The translations under genes were made by a program, and so were the position numbers. The notes below the pieces were generated by a model. That model saw only the letters and a list, made by a program, of their open reading frames with translations. It searched no databases and was not told the origin of the DNA. From Spirochaetaceae bacterium (GTDB lineage Bacteria; Spirochaetota; Spirochaetia; DSM-27196; PWMO01): a DNA stretch of 36,816 nucleotides. The stretch is from the NCBI GenBank assembly GCA_007693485.1, contig REDM01000215.1, positions 1 through 36,816 on the forward strand, given 5' to 3'. Positions 8,293 to 16,489 of this stretch are shown here, piece after piece; the first letter of the stretch is position 1, and each line of letters starts with the position of its first letter.

Positions 8293-9288
8293 GTGCGCGA
8301 GTATTCTCACGTCTACGTGGAAGAGGCAGCACGCAGCTGGCCCGACACCGAGCGCGTGCTGAGCCGGTTTCCGCGTGCCACCGTCATCTCCATCGATACT
8401 GCGGCTGAGCTCTTCAACCGCAAGCAGCAGCACTTTCAGGCGCAGAAACAGAGCCCCAAGCTCATCCTCGCCGTCGATCGCGGTCCCTTTCTCTTTGAGG
8501 GCTCCGAGCGGATCAAGAGCTTCGGGAACGCTCCAGTGCATTACACCGTCCCCATGCGCAACTGTGTCTACAACTGCGACTACTGCTTCCTGCAGGGGAT
8601 GCACCGCTCCGCCAACCTCCTGGTCACCGTCAACAGCGAACAGGCGCTTGCTGCGGCTGAAGAGCGCTACAACGCCACCGGCGGCTTCTTTCTGAGTATC
8701 TCATACCTTACCGACCTCCTGGGATTTGAAGACGTACTGCCGTATTGTCGTCGCTGGATCGAGTGGGCGCGCAACCGCCCTGAAATGGTGATTGAGATCC
8801 GCACGAAGAGCGACAACTTCGCCGTACTCTCAGGCGTACCTCCGAGTGAGAACGTGGTTCTGGTCTGGTCGTTATCGCCGGAGCCGGTTTCGCGGGTGCA
8901 CGAACGCGGCGCAGCGTCGTTTCGCAACCGTCTCTTCGCCGCCCGGGCGGCACAGCAGGCCGGGTGGCCGATTCGGCTCTGCTTCGATCCGGTGCTCCGC
9001 GTGCCAAACTGGCAGGAGCTCTACCGGCAGGCCATTGGCGAAACCTTCCGCCGACTCGACCCCAGCCGCGTTGAGCTGGTGAGCTACGGTGTCTTTCGCC
9101 TGCACGGGGATTTCCTCGACCGGCTGCGGGAGGTGCAGACCGCGTCTCCGGTGGTTCACGCGCACTACGAGCGCTCACACGGGCTGTCAACCTATCCGGA
9201 CAACCAGATCGCCGAGGTACGTGACCTGATGGAAACCGAACTCAGCAAGGTCCTTCCCGGAGAGCGGATATCATTTGTGCACGGATGA
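8293..9288 (+). CDS. SPL-family radical SAM protein (spore photoproduct lyase-like, non-canonical)
   Basis: 331 residues, GTG start with AGGAG six bases upstream. The radical SAM motif CVYNCDYCFLQGM (Cys91, 95, 98) with the C-x3-C-x2-C-[YF]-L form is that of spore photoproduct lyase, and the rest of the protein (TVPMRNC before it, IEIRTKSDN about 170) follows that family. From memory of the Bacillus enzyme, the hydrogen-donor Cys lies about 44 residues after the motif in a S-C-T-S-D context; here the equivalent stretch reads LSISYLTD, with Tyr138 in that place. No sporulation genes are near. It is therefore probably a relative acting on another substrate, perhaps with the 240-residue protein. 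Confidence 0.82.
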   Translation: MREYSHVYVEEAARSWPDTERVLSRFPRATVISIDTAAELFNRKQQHFQAQKQSPKLILAVDRGPFLFEGSERIKSFGNAPVHYTVPMRNCVYNCDYCFLQGMHRSANLLVTVNSEQALAAAEERYNATGGFFLSISYLTDLLGFEDVLPYCRRWIEWARNRPEMVIEIRTKSDNFAVLSGVPPSENVVLVWSLSPEPVSRVHERGAASFRNRLFAARAAQQAGWPIRLCFDPVLRVPNWQELYRQAIGETFRRLDPSRVELVSYGVFRLHGDFLDRLREVQTASPVVHAHYERSHGLSTYPDNQIAEVRDLMETELSKVLPGERISFVHG

Positions 9289-9293
9289 TTGCA

Positions 9294-9322
9294 TTGACGT
9301 ACCTGACGTTTTGGGTTAGCTT
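9294..9322 (+). promoter_or_regulatory. Promoter of the A-type carrier gene
   Basis: TTGACG (9294-9299), 17-base spacer, TAGCTT (9317-9322), about 50 bases before the ATG at 9373. A small inverted repeat (GGTTC-GCGT-GAACC, about 9337-9350) lies in the leader. Confidence 0.45.
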
Positions 9323-9372
9323 CACAGAGCGGTACGGTTCGCGTGAACCCGGAATCGGGGATCGGAGGAATC

Positions 9373-9711
9373 ATGACAGCCACCCTCGTGGTAACAGATA
9401 TTGCAAAGACGCAGCTTCTTGAGTTGGGCGTCAATCGGGAGACGTTTCTTCGCCTCTGGGTGGAGGCCGGCGGTTGTTCCGGTATGCTCTACCAGGCTGC
9501 CCTCGACGATCAGCAGGCTGACGGCGATTCGGTTCTCTACGAAGACGACCGGATGCGTATCATCACCGATCAGGCAAGCCTTCCACACTTTGACGGTGTG
9601 CACATCGACTATTCGGATGACCTGGTCTCGTCGGGGTTCCGTTTCACCAATCCCAACGCAGTTCGAACCTGCGGCTGTGGCTCCAGCTTCTCGTGCAGTC
9701 AATCGGCGTAG
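9373..9711 (+). CDS. A-type Fe-S cluster carrier (IscA/SufA/ErpA family)
   Basis: 112 residues. The three family cysteines are Cys35 (GGCSGMLY) and Cys100/Cys102 in CGCGSSF near the C-terminus; an extra Cys108 follows. These proteins accept [2Fe-2S] or [4Fe-4S] clusters from a scaffold and hand them to enzymes such as lipoyl synthase and MiaB. The ATG at 9373 has GGAGGA three bases before it, so it is preferred over the upstream ATG at 9343. Which subtype it is cannot be decided by eye. It lies just beyond the convergent SUF operon and has its own promoter. Confidence 0.93.
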   Translation: MTATLVVTDIAKTQLLELGVNRETFLRLWVEAGGCSGMLYQAALDDQQADGDSVLYEDDRMRIITDQASLPHFDGVHIDYSDDLVSSGFRFTNPNAVRTCGCGSSFSCSQSA

Positions 9712-9920
9712 CAAAATCGGTCGATCTGACCGGCGGTGAATCGGTTTACTGCATCAACGAAGCACAACTCGCGGCGGCCAAGCGGCTCGCCGAGGGCGAA
9801 GGCGAATCTGCGGCACGCATCGCACGGGCCATCGACGAGCTCGAGGATAGCCTCTCGCGAAACGAACGAGCCACGGTTGCCTTTCTCCTCATCGAACGGC
9901 TTCGCACCTCAGATCGTTGA
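9693..9920 (+). CDS. Small unknown protein overlapping the A-type carrier gene
   Basis: 75 residues from a GTG that overlaps the carrier's last 19 bases in another frame. After a short N-terminus it is mostly Ala/Glu/Arg-rich amphipathic helix, without membrane segment or recognisable motif. The overlap implies translational coupling and perhaps a partnership with the carrier. It ends 9 bases from the convergent tsaC stop. No Shine-Dalgarno is obvious, so both start and reality are moderately sure. Confidence 0.55.
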   Translation: MQSIGVAKSVDLTGGESVYCINEAQLAAAKRLAEGEGESAARIARAIDELEDSLSRNERATVAFLLIERLRTSDR

Positions 9921-9929
9921 TCCCGCCGG

Positions 9930-11009
9930 TCACACCTGACCAGCCGCCCGCCTCAGCCGGTCGAGGATGGCGGATCCAATCCCGGTTGGTTCGGGCATCT
10001 CTGCCACGATAACCGAACAGCCCGTCGCATCAAAACGACGGAAGCAGCGGTAGAGTTCGCGCGCGTACTCGTCCAGAGACATACACGTAACCAGGTCCAC
10101 ACGCGTGTCGATTGCGCCCGAGGTTGGAATGCACCGGCCGCTGACCGCCAGGACGCCGATTCGGGATCGCCCGGCTGCGTCTGAGACGAGTCTGCTGACC
10201 GTCGCCCAGACCTCGCCGGTTGCCGCAAGCACAACCCGGGCGTCGGGCTGGTAGTGCCGGTGACGCACCCCCGGCGACGGTACGGGAGCTGGTCCGGCAG
10301 CAGAGCCGGGCAACGGACCCGTCGCCGCGGTCGATCCGACGGACGCTTGGTACGACGACACCGTTACCACCGGCACGCCCGCCGGCACAACCTCGGCGAT
10401 CATCTCTGTAGTGATGGCACCCTCGCGCAGCAGCTCGATCCGAGAGCCCACCACCCGTGCGACGGTCGACTCAAGCCCAACCTGACTCGGCTCTCCGCGC
10501 ACGATCGCATCAACCCGGCCGTGCATATGGTCCCACGCGGCATCGAAGTCGGTCGGGCTCGGTCGGCCCGATCGGTTTGCGCTGGGCGCGGCAACCGGCG
10601 TCCCCGCGGCCGAAATGACCGCGCGAGCCACGGGGTGAGCTGGAAACCGTACCGCCACCGATTCCAATCCAGCGGTGACCACGTCGGGGATACCCGCAGC
10701 GCGGGGCAGCACGAGGGTCAGTGGACCCGGAGCAAAGCGCTCAAAAAGACGGCGCGAAAGTGGATCGACCGATGCTGCAACCAGTTCAAGATGAGCCGGA
10801 TCCACGATATGGACGATGAGGGGATTATCCGCGGGGCGGCCTTTGGCCGCGAAGATCGCCGTGCACGCGGCGGAGTTCTGGGCATCGGCACCGAGACCGT
10901 ATACCGTTTCCGTTGGGAATACAACAAGACCGCCGTCGCGCAGAATGCGCCCGGCGATCTCAGTCTGAGATGAATCGAGTACCAGAGTGTTCAGCGGTGG
11001 TCCGGCCAC
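9930..11009 (-). CDS. tsaC: L-threonylcarbamoyladenylate synthase (Sua5/YwlC type)
   Basis: 359 residues from a GTG seven bases after the Rieske stop; the frame is open further upstream but that part is the shadow of the Rieske gene. It makes threonylcarbamoyl-AMP from Thr, bicarbonate and ATP, the first step of t6A37 in tRNA. The YrdC domain shows VVFPTETVYGLGADA (about 24-38), AAKGRPADNPLIVH, PVAAPSANRSGRPSPT and GLESTVARVV; a C-terminal Sua5 domain begins at SPGVRHRHYQPDA (about 245). Two-domain length and motifs make the call secure. It is the last cistron of the SUF operon and is the supplier of MtaB's substrate modification. Confidence 0.93.
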   Translation of the reverse strand: MAGPPLNTLVLDSSQTEIAGRILRDGGLVVFPTETVYGLGADAQNSAACTAIFAAKGRPADNPLIVHIVDPAHLELVAASVDPLSRRLFERFAPGPLTLVLPRAAGIPDVVTAGLESVAVRFPAHPVARAVISAAGTPVAAPSANRSGRPSPTDFDAAWDHMHGRVDAIVRGEPSQVGLESTVARVVGSRIELLREGAITTEMIAEVVPAGVPVVTVSSYQASVGSTAATGPLPGSAAGPAPVPSPGVRHRHYQPDARVVLAATGEVWATVSRLVSDAAGRSRIGVLAVSGRCIPTSGAIDTRVDLVTCMSLDEYARELYRCFRRFDATGCSVIVAEMPEPTGIGSAILDRLRRAAGQV

Positions 11010-11016
11010 CGGGGGA

Positions 11017-11319
11017 TTATACCTTGACCCAGACGAAGCCGTCTTCCACCTTGACGGGAAAGGTCTTGACGCCGCGTGTGGCCGGAAAATCCTTGACGTC
11101 CCCGGTTTTGATGTCAAATCGTGAGCCGTGCTTGGGACAGTAGACATCACATCCCACGATCATTCCTTCCGACAGCTGCGAGTACTCGTGCGAACAGATG
11201 TTGTCAATCGCGAAGACGCCGTCGTCAAGTTTGAAGATTGCCACTTCCTTGCGTCGATGAGTGAACTTGTAGCTGCGCTGGAATGCGTCCAGCGCAACCG
11301 CTTTTTGCCATGATGCCAC
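11017..11319 (-). CDS. Rieske-type [2Fe-2S] ferredoxin in the SUF operon
   Basis: 100 residues, a stand-alone Rieske domain. Cluster ligands are Cys42/His44 (CSHEYSQL) and Cys61/His64 (CPKHGSRFD). Small soluble Rieske proteins carry electrons to oxygenases or other partners; no oxygenase is encoded nearby. It follows sufD by 11 bases and precedes tsaC by 7, so its place inside the operon suggests an electron-transfer role connected with cluster assembly, which is an inference. No membrane anchor or Tat signal is present. Confidence 0.92.
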   Translation of the reverse strand: MASWQKAVALDAFQRSYKFTHRRKEVAIFKLDDGVFAIDNICSHEYSQLSEGMIVGCDVYCPKHGSRFDIKTGDVKDFPATRGVKTFPVKVEDGFVWVKV

Positions 11320-11330
11320 AGTGCGCCGCC

Positions 11331-12677
11331 CTACTCGTCGTCGCCGGTGTCGTAATCGGCGAGAATTCGCTGCTCCACCAGAGCCCGCAGGCGGTCCTGC
11401 ACTGCTTCCGGGGCCTTGGCGATGACCTCTTCCAGAAAGCCCTGAACCAACATGATTCGCGCGGTTTCGTAGTCAAATCCGCGGGTCTGCAGGTAGTAGA
11501 GCTGGGCCCCGTCGATCTTACCCGTCGTGGAGCCGTGGCTGCACTTCACATCGTCGGTGTTGATGTTGAGGCCGGGGATCGAGTCGGCGCGCGCACCGTT
11601 GTTCAGCACCAGGTTGTTGTTGGTGAGATAGGCGTCGGTCTTGGATGCTCCGTGCGCTACGCGGATAAGGCCCTGATAGACGGTGTGGGCTTCATCCTTC
11701 ACCGCTCCCTTGTAGAAGGTTCGGCTGTTCGCGTTAACGGCGTTGTGAACCTGAAGCGTTCGAAGGTCCATGTGCTGGTCTTCGCCGGCGAAATAGAGCC
11801 CGTCGAGGTCGATGTCGCCACCGGTCCCGTTGAGTTCGGCATCCATACGAAGCTTGCTGAACATGCCGCCAAACGATGAGAGAAAACTGTGATACGCAGC
11901 GTCCCGTCCGACCACGGCGTGCCCGTTGCTGAACGTCGAGGAGTCGTAGTTGAGCTCATAATGGGTAGCGATTTCCATCCGCGCCGTGTCGGCCACGTCG
12001 GCGTTGATCACTTCGTTCAGAAGCACCTCTCCTTCGTCGCCGCTGCTCACCGTGTGCAGGAGTGTCGCTCGCCCACCCGTCTCGGCCACCGCCACCACGT
12101 GGGGTGTCGCGAGCACTGCATCGCCGTCAAAGTGAAACTGCACCTCGAAGGGCTGCTCCACCTCAACAAAACCCGGCACAAACAGGACTACTCCGTGCGT
12201 CCAGGTGGCGTAATGCCACGCAAAGAGCCGGTGCTCGAGCTCGCCGCTCCGTCGCTCAAAGAGGCCCTGGACCGCCGCGTGTGCCTTCGCCCCGTTACCG
12301 GCGTGATTCGCGGTCTCATCGTTCAGAAATGCGGCGAGTGATGCAAATACAACGCCTTTCTCAGCGAGCTCCGGAGCGAGGGAGGCGGCTACGCAGCGGC
12401 CGTTCTCGAACCGAAGCAGCCCTGAGCGCCCTTCGGGTACCGCGCCCGCCGGGGGAACGGCTGCCTCTACCGGGCTCAACGCGTATCGGTCGAAATCGTA
12501 GGAGGAGACGTCGGAACGCCGCCACTCTTCGTCTTCGGTTGTTGGCCAGGACATGGCGTTGAATTGCTTCAACGCCTTCCTGCGCACATTCAGTGACCAC
12601 GCCGGCTCGGCAAGCGTGTTCACAAATCGTTCAATTTCTTCCGTGCCGGTAAACACGGCTACGTCTGTGCTACTCAT
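11331..12677 (-). CDS. sufD: Fe-S cluster assembly protein SufD
   Basis: 448 residues. It belongs to the SufBD beta-helix family and is assigned to SufD because the SufB paralogue lies directly upstream and because the N-terminus is the SufD-type helical segment (EPAWSLNVRRKALKQF, about 22-37). The C-terminal core holds the family signature KCSHGSTTGKIDGAQLYYL, with the His typical of SufD (HGSTTG). SufD pairs with SufB and two SufC subunits as the SufBC2D scaffold in the cytoplasm. An AGGAG lies about a dozen bases before the ATG; the gap from sufB is 30 bases. Confidence 0.95.
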   Translation of the reverse strand: MSSTDVAVFTGTEEIERFVNTLAEPAWSLNVRRKALKQFNAMSWPTTEDEEWRRSDVSSYDFDRYALSPVEAAVPPAGAVPEGRSGLLRFENGRCVAASLAPELAEKGVVFASLAAFLNDETANHAGNGAKAHAAVQGLFERRSGELEHRLFAWHYATWTHGVVLFVPGFVEVEQPFEVQFHFDGDAVLATPHVVAVAETGGRATLLHTVSSGDEGEVLLNEVINADVADTARMEIATHYELNYDSSTFSNGHAVVGRDAAYHSFLSSFGGMFSKLRMDAELNGTGGDIDLDGLYFAGEDQHMDLRTLQVHNAVNANSRTFYKGAVKDEAHTVYQGLIRVAHGASKTDAYLTNNNLVLNNGARADSIPGLNINTDDVKCSHGSTTGKIDGAQLYYLQTRGFDYETARIMLVQGFLEEVIAKAPEAVQDRLRALVEQRILADYDTGDDE

Positions 12678-12707
12678 GGGGTGTACTGTCTCCTTGCCGT
12701 AGTCCGG

Positions 12708-14111
12708 TTAGCCGACCGAACCCTCCATTTCCAGCTCGATCAGTCGGTTCAGCTCGACGGCATATTCCATCGGCAACTGTTTGACGAGCGGCTCCAGAAA
12801 TCCATTCACGATCATCATCGCCGCTTCGGATTCGCTCATTCCCCGACTCATCAGGTAGAAGAGCTGGTCCTCCGAGATGCGGCTCACCTTCGCCTCGTGC
12901 TCGATCGTCACGTCATCCGAAAGAATATCCATGTAGGGATAGGTGTTGGTCTCGGATTCCGGATCGATGATCAGCGCGTCGCACACCACGTGAGAGCGAG
13001 CATTCTTGACTCCCTCCTCCACCTTGATGTGGCCGCGATAGGTTGCAATTCCGCCGTCCTTGCTGATCGACTTGGAGGTGATGACGCTCGAGGTATTGTC
13101 TGCCGCATGGACGGCCTTTCCACCGGTGTCCTGCTCCTGCCCTTTGCCGGCAAACGCGATCGAGAGCACCTCGCCGTGAGCACCATCGCCCATCAGCCAG
13201 ATTGAGGGATACTTCATGGTTCGCTTGCTGCCGATATTGCCGTCAACCCACTCGACCGTGGCGTTGTCGTAGGCGACCGCGCGCTTGGTAACGAGGTTGT
13301 AGACGTCGCTCGACCAGTTCTGCACCGTAGAGTAGCGAACCCGCGCACCTTTGAGCGCGATGATTTCTACCACCGCGGAGTGGAGCGAGTCGGTAGCGTA
13401 GATCGGCGCCGTGCAGCCTTCGACGTAGTGCACGAAGCTGCCCTCGTCGGCGATGATCAGGGTACGTTCGAACTGACCAAAGTTCTCGCTGTTGATGCGA
13501 AAGTAGGCCTGCAGCGGAATATCCACCTTGACCCCAGGGGGAATGTAGACAAAGCTTCCACCCGACCAGACGGCGCTGTTGAGAGCGGCAAACTTGTTGT
13601 CCGTATACGGGATAACGGTACCGAAATACTTCTTCACGATATCAGAATGCTCGCGTACTGCGGTTTCGGGGTCACAAAACAGGACTCCCTGATCCGAAAG
13701 CTCTTTCTGAATGCTGTGGTAGACCATCTCGGAGTCGTACTGCGCGCCAACCCCGGCAAGGAACTTCCGCTCCGCTTCGGGGATGCCGATACGGTCGAAG
13801 GTCTCCTTGATGGACTCGGGTACATCATCCCAGCTCTTCGACTGATTCTCAGACGGCTTCGCGTAGTAATAGATTTCGTCGAAATCGATGTCGGAGAGGT
13901 CTCCACCCCAGTTGGGCATGGGTTTCTTGCGAAACTCCACGAGGGAGCGGAGACGAAAGTCGGTCATCCACTCCGGCTCGTTCTTGTGCTGCGAGATGGC
14001 GCGCACGACCTCTTCGTCCAGACCCTTTCGAGTCTTGAATACCGACGCGTCCGGGTAGTGAAAACCGAACTTATAATCTTCTATCTCAACCGCTGGTGAC
14101 GGATTCGACAT
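12708..14111 (-). CDS. sufB: Fe-S cluster assembly protein SufB
   Basis: 467 residues from ATG 14111, which has GAGGAGG upstream; it lies inside the last codons of sufC (26-base overlap). SufB is the cluster-building subunit of SufBC2D. Typical pieces are [17 protein letters not shown] near the C-terminus, [14 protein letters not shown] in the core (about 262-275) and the Cys in [18 protein letters not shown] (about 235). Length and conservation are normal. No cysteine desulfurase (sufS) or sufU/sufE follows anywhere in this operon, so sulphur must come from a gene outside the window. Confidence 0.97.
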   Translation of the reverse strand: MSNPSPAVEIEDYKFGFHYPDASVFKTRKGLDEEVVRAISQHKNEPEWMTDFRLRSLVEFRKKPMPNWGGDLSDIDFDEIYYYAKPSENQSKSWDDVPESIKETFDRIGIPEAERKFLAGVGAQYDSEMVYHSIQKELSDQGVLFCDPETAVREHSDIVKKYFGTVIPYTDNKFAALNSAVWSGGSFVYIPPGVKVDIPLQAYFRINSENFGQFERTLIIADEGSFVHYVEGCTAPIYATDSLHSAVVEIIALKGARVRYSTVQNWSSDVYNLVTKRAVAYDNATVEWVDGNIGSKRTMKYPSIWLMGDGAHGEVLSIAFAGKGQEQDTGGKAVHAADNTSSVITSKSISKDGGIATYRGHIKVEEGVKNARSHVVCDALIIDPESETNTYPYMDILSDDVTIEHEAKVSRISEDQLFYLMSRGMSESEAAMMIVNGFLEPLVKQLPMEYAVELNRLIELEMEGSVG

Positions 14112-14868
14112 CGTGTTCCTCCTCGATTCCAAACTCTTGTTTGATGAAGTCGTACCCCTTGGCCTCGAGCTGATCCACCAGCTCGTTTCCGCCGGAGGTG
14201 ACGATTCTTCCCTGATACATGATGTGTACGTGATCGGGACGAATATGGTTCAGAATGCGCTGGTAGTGCGTGATGATCAGCGCACCAAAGCCCTCGTCCC
14301 GCAGCTTGTTTACGCCCTTGGAGACAATCTTGAGCGCGTCGATGTCCAGACCGGAGTCGGTTTCGTCAAGAATGGCGAAGGTCGGCTTGAGAATGAGCAT
14401 CTGGAGGATTTCCATACGCTTCTTCTCGCCGCCGGAGAATCCGGTGTTCAGGTAGCGATTGATGAATTGCTGGTCGATTTCGAGATAGTCCATCATCTCG
14501 CGCAACCGTTTGACGAAGCCGGTAGTCTTGGTCTCTCCCTCGCCCGCATGCAGGTCGGCGGCCCGCTTCAGAAAACGGCCCACGGTGACGCCGGGGATTT
14601 CGACCGGATACTGGAAGGCAAGAAAGAGCCCGAGCATTGCCCGCTCATCGGTACCCATCTCGAGGATGTTCTCCCCGTCCACCAGAATCTCGCCGCCGGT
14701 GACGTCGTAGGCGGGGTGGCCGAAGATGACGTTGCTGAGCGTGCTCTTGCCGGAGCCGTTGGGGCCCATGAGGGCGTGAACGGCACCGCTTTCCATCTCC
14801 AGGTTTACGCCTTTGAGTATCGGTAAGCCGTTGATCTCGGCGTGCAGGTCATTGATTTGAATCTTCAC
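14086..14868 (-). CDS. sufC: Fe-S assembly ATPase SufC
   Basis: 260 residues from GTG 14868, chosen because AAGGAG lies six bases upstream and the family begins there; an ATG at 14916 is in frame but would add an unconserved tail. ABC-type ATPase: Walker [10 protein letters not shown] (35-43), signature FSGGEKKR (144-151), Walker B with [10 protein letters not shown] (166-175), and the switch His in ALIITHYQR. It powers conformational change in SufBC2D. Second gene of the operon, after the MIP18 protein, with a hairpin in the gap. Confidence 0.97.
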   Translation of the reverse strand: MKIQINDLHAEINGLPILKGVNLEMESGAVHALMGPNGSGKSTLSNVIFGHPAYDVTGGEILVDGENILEMGTDERAMLGLFLAFQYPVEIPGVTVGRFLKRAADLHAGEGETKTTGFVKRLREMMDYLEIDQQFINRYLNTGFSGGEKKRMEILQMLILKPTFAILDETDSGLDIDALKIVSKGVNKLRDEGFGALIITHYQRILNHIRPDHVHIMYQGRIVTSGGNELVDQLEAKGYDFIKQEFGIEEEHDVESVTSG

Positions 14869-14894
14869 GGTCTTCTCCTTACGTGGTGTATCGA

Positions 14895-14922
14895 AACCAT
14901 GCGCTCGTGAGCGCATGTGGTT
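14895..14922 (-). promoter_or_regulatory. Intercistronic stem-loop between sufT-like gene and sufC
   Basis: Perfect 8-bp stem CATGCGCT/AGCGCATG (14898-14905 with 14910-14917) and 4-base loop; AAC/GTT bases outside can pair further with a small bulge. There is no T-run after it, so it is unlikely to terminate. It may protect or process the suf message. Confidence 0.5.
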
Positions 14923-14929
14923 CTGTTTC

Positions 14930-15232
14930 TCAGATGGGGTATCCGAGCTCGAGGCGCGCGTCTTCGCTCATGAAGTCGATACTCCACGGCGGATTCCATA
15001 CGAGCTGCGGAACTACGGTGTCCAATCCGGACGCCTCCTGCAGCACCCGGGTAATGTCCGCCATGATGACATCGGCAAGCGGACAGCCTGGCGACGTAAG
15101 CGTGAAATCGACCTCAATCGAATCTTCCTTCGGCTCAACGCGGTACACAAGACCAACGTCGACAATATTGATCCCGATCTCTGGATCGATAACCTTTTTC
15201 AGCGCATCAAGGCACTCACCCTTGGACAACAT
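14930..15232 (-). CDS. MIP18/SufT-like Fe-S assembly protein (DUF59)
   Basis: 100 residues from ATG 15232; an in-frame ATG at 15244 adds four residues but has its ribosome-binding site too close. The MIP18 fold shows DPEIGINIVDVGLVYRV (about 16-32), then TSPGCPLAD with the single conserved Cys. The protein ends in a WNPPWSIDFMSEDARLELG stretch typical of SufT/PaaD relatives. Such proteins help mature Fe-S enzymes. First cistron of the suf operon; the promoter and IscR-like box end about ten bases upstream. Confidence 0.9.
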   Translation of the reverse strand: MLSKGECLDALKKVIDPEIGINIVDVGLVYRVEPKEDSIEVDFTLTSPGCPLADVIMADITRVLQEASGLDTVVPQLVWNPPWSIDFMSEDARLELGYPI

Positions 15233-15242
15233 GCAATCCCCC

Positions 15243-15267
15243 ATTCCTTACTAAATTACTCAACTTT
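15243..15267 (-). promoter_or_regulatory. IscR type-1-like operator over the suf promoter
   Basis: Compared with the enterobacterial IscR type 1 consensus as I remember it (25 positions), the minus strand here agrees at 21. The core halves are GTTGAGT and AGTAAGG around an AATT-type centre. It covers the -10 hexamer of the suf promoter, where a repressor would block polymerase. A candidate Rrf2 regulator is encoded at 28436. Confidence 0.6.
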
Positions 15268-15281
15268 TATCCCTTGTGCAA
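15253..15281 (-). promoter_or_regulatory. Promoter of the suf operon
   Basis: TTGCAC (15281-15276), 17-base spacer, TAATTT (15258-15253), about 20 bases before ATG 15232. Weak hexamers with canonical spacing, as expected for a regulated promoter; the -10 is inside the IscR-like box. Confidence 0.5.
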
Positions 15282-15332
15282 GAGCACTTCACCACCACGG
15301 CTTCCGGCCTCGAAGCTTTGGCCCGTGGCGCG

Positions 15333-15338
15333 TATAAT
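15333..15338 (+). promoter_or_regulatory. -10 element of the oxidoreductase operon
   Basis: Perfect TATAAT, 34 bases before the GTG start at 15373; the -35 region (about 15310) is poor. The leader contains AAAAGGGGA as ribosome-binding site. Confidence 0.5.
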
Positions 15339-15372
15339 GTACTCAAATTGTTGGAAAAAGGGGACCCAATCC

Positions 15373-16014
15373 GTGCAGATTCTCGCACTCATTGCCCACC
15401 CGAGTCGGGGAAGCTTCAACCATGCGATTCTCGATCGCTGCCTTGCTTCGCTGCGAGGCCACGAGGTTATCGTCCACGATCTCTACGCGGAGACATTCGA
15501 TCCGGTTTTTCCGGAAGCAGATATCCGCCGTCGATGCAGCTTTGATCCCGTGATCCAGCGGCACATGCGCGATCTGAGTTCGTCGCAAGGGCTGATCGTT
15601 ATCCACCCCGATTGGTGGGGCCAGCCTCCGGCAATCCTCAAGGGGTGGCTCGATCGCGTACTCACTCCTGGGGTCGCCTACGAGTATCAGGGGCCGGAGT
15701 TTGGTACCAAACACGCGGTGCCGCTGCTCAATCATGTACGGGCGGCGGTGTTCGTGACCAGCGACGCCCTCGCCTCCCAGGTGGCACCGCTCTTTGATGC
15801 GATCTGGCGGGATCGCGTTTTTTCTTTTTGTGGGATAGAATCGAGACGGATTGAGCTTCTGGAGCGCATGCGGGAGACCAATCGACGACAGAGGGAACAA
15901 TACCTCTGCCGGGTAGACGCGGTCATGAACGACTTGGTTGGCCGGTCGAAGGAAACCAACAGGTCGGAGGAGACGAATGAGACATATTCTGGTCGTCCGG
16001 CACGCGAAGAGTGA
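15373..16014 (+). CDS. NAD(P)H dehydrogenase (quinone)-like flavodoxin-fold protein
   Basis: 213 residues from a GTG preceded by AAAAGGGGAC. A Rossmann-like flavodoxin fold of the NQO1/KefF/MdaB group: N-terminal ILALIAHPSRGSFNHAI phosphate-binding loop (about 3-19), HPDWWGQPPAILKGWLDRV (FMN/FAD contact, about 78-96), then TPGVAYEY. These enzymes reduce quinones by two electrons or act as ancillary subunits of potassium efflux systems; no Kef gene is near. The C-terminal 25 residues are polar and overlap the next gene by 38 bases, so the three following cistrons form an operon. Confidence 0.88.
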   Translation: MQILALIAHPSRGSFNHAILDRCLASLRGHEVIVHDLYAETFDPVFPEADIRRRCSFDPVIQRHMRDLSSSQGLIVIHPDWWGQPPAILKGWLDRVLTPGVAYEYQGPEFGTKHAVPLLNHVRAAVFVTSDALASQVAPLFDAIWRDRVFSFCGIESRRIELLERMRETNRRQREQYLCRVDAVMNDLVGRSKETNRSEETNETYSGRPAREE

Positions 16015-16489
16015 GCCGGCGGAAGAGCGGCAAGGCGACTTTGTCCGTGAAATCACCGAGACCGGCAGGCGGCAGGTGTCCTCCATCGCCGGGCAGATCG
16101 CCGAGATGAAGCTGGTCCCCGAGCGCGTCATCACCTCCGACGCGGTGCGGGCGGTGCAGACCGCAGAGCTGTTGTGTCGCGAAAGCGGGTTTCCCGGCGA
16201 AATCGAGGAGAATCCCGAACTCTACGACGCGACGGAAGATATCTATCTCAAGCTGATCTCGCAGAGCGACGATCGGATGAGGTGCATCATGATCGTGGGG
16301 CACAATCCCGCGGTCGAAGCCGTAGTGGAACGGCTGATCGGAGCTCACAAAAAGATGCGGACCGGTTTTGTCGCAGTGATCGAAGCCGACGTGGCCGGCT
16401 GGCGCGATCTGATCGACAGTGACTCGGTCCAGCTGCGCGCCATGATCGAGCCAAACGGGATGGAATCGAAGGGCGGGAAGACGGAGTGA
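15977..16489 (+). CDS. SixA-type histidine phosphatase
   Basis: 170 residues from ATG 15977 with GGAGGAG just upstream. Histidine phosphatase superfamily: catalytic Arg8-His9 (VVRHAKS), Arg58 in SDAVRAVQTAE and second His109 in IVGHNP. SixA proteins dephosphorylate phosphohistidine, for example on histidine phosphotransfer domains or the nitrogen PTS; the target here is unknown. It overlaps the oxidoreductase gene before it, and its stop overlaps the GTG of the UbiB-family gene after it. Confidence 0.88.
   Translation: MRHILVVRHAKSEPAEERQGDFVREITETGRRQVSSIAGQIAEMKLVPERVITSDAVRAVQTAELLCRESGFPGEIEENPELYDATEDIYLKLISQSDDRMRCIMIVGHNPAVEAVVERLIGAHKKMRTGFVAVIEADVAGWRDLIDSDSVQLRAMIEPNGMESKGGKTE

Noticed and set aside
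11010-11150. 47-codon N-terminal extension of TsaC
   Set aside because: It overlaps the Rieske gene in another frame and lacks family similarity; the YrdC fold begins just after the GTG at 11009.
13380-14099. 239-codon plus-strand open frame in sufB, and similar frames in sufC and sufD
   Set aside because: Shadows of certain SUF genes on the other strand.
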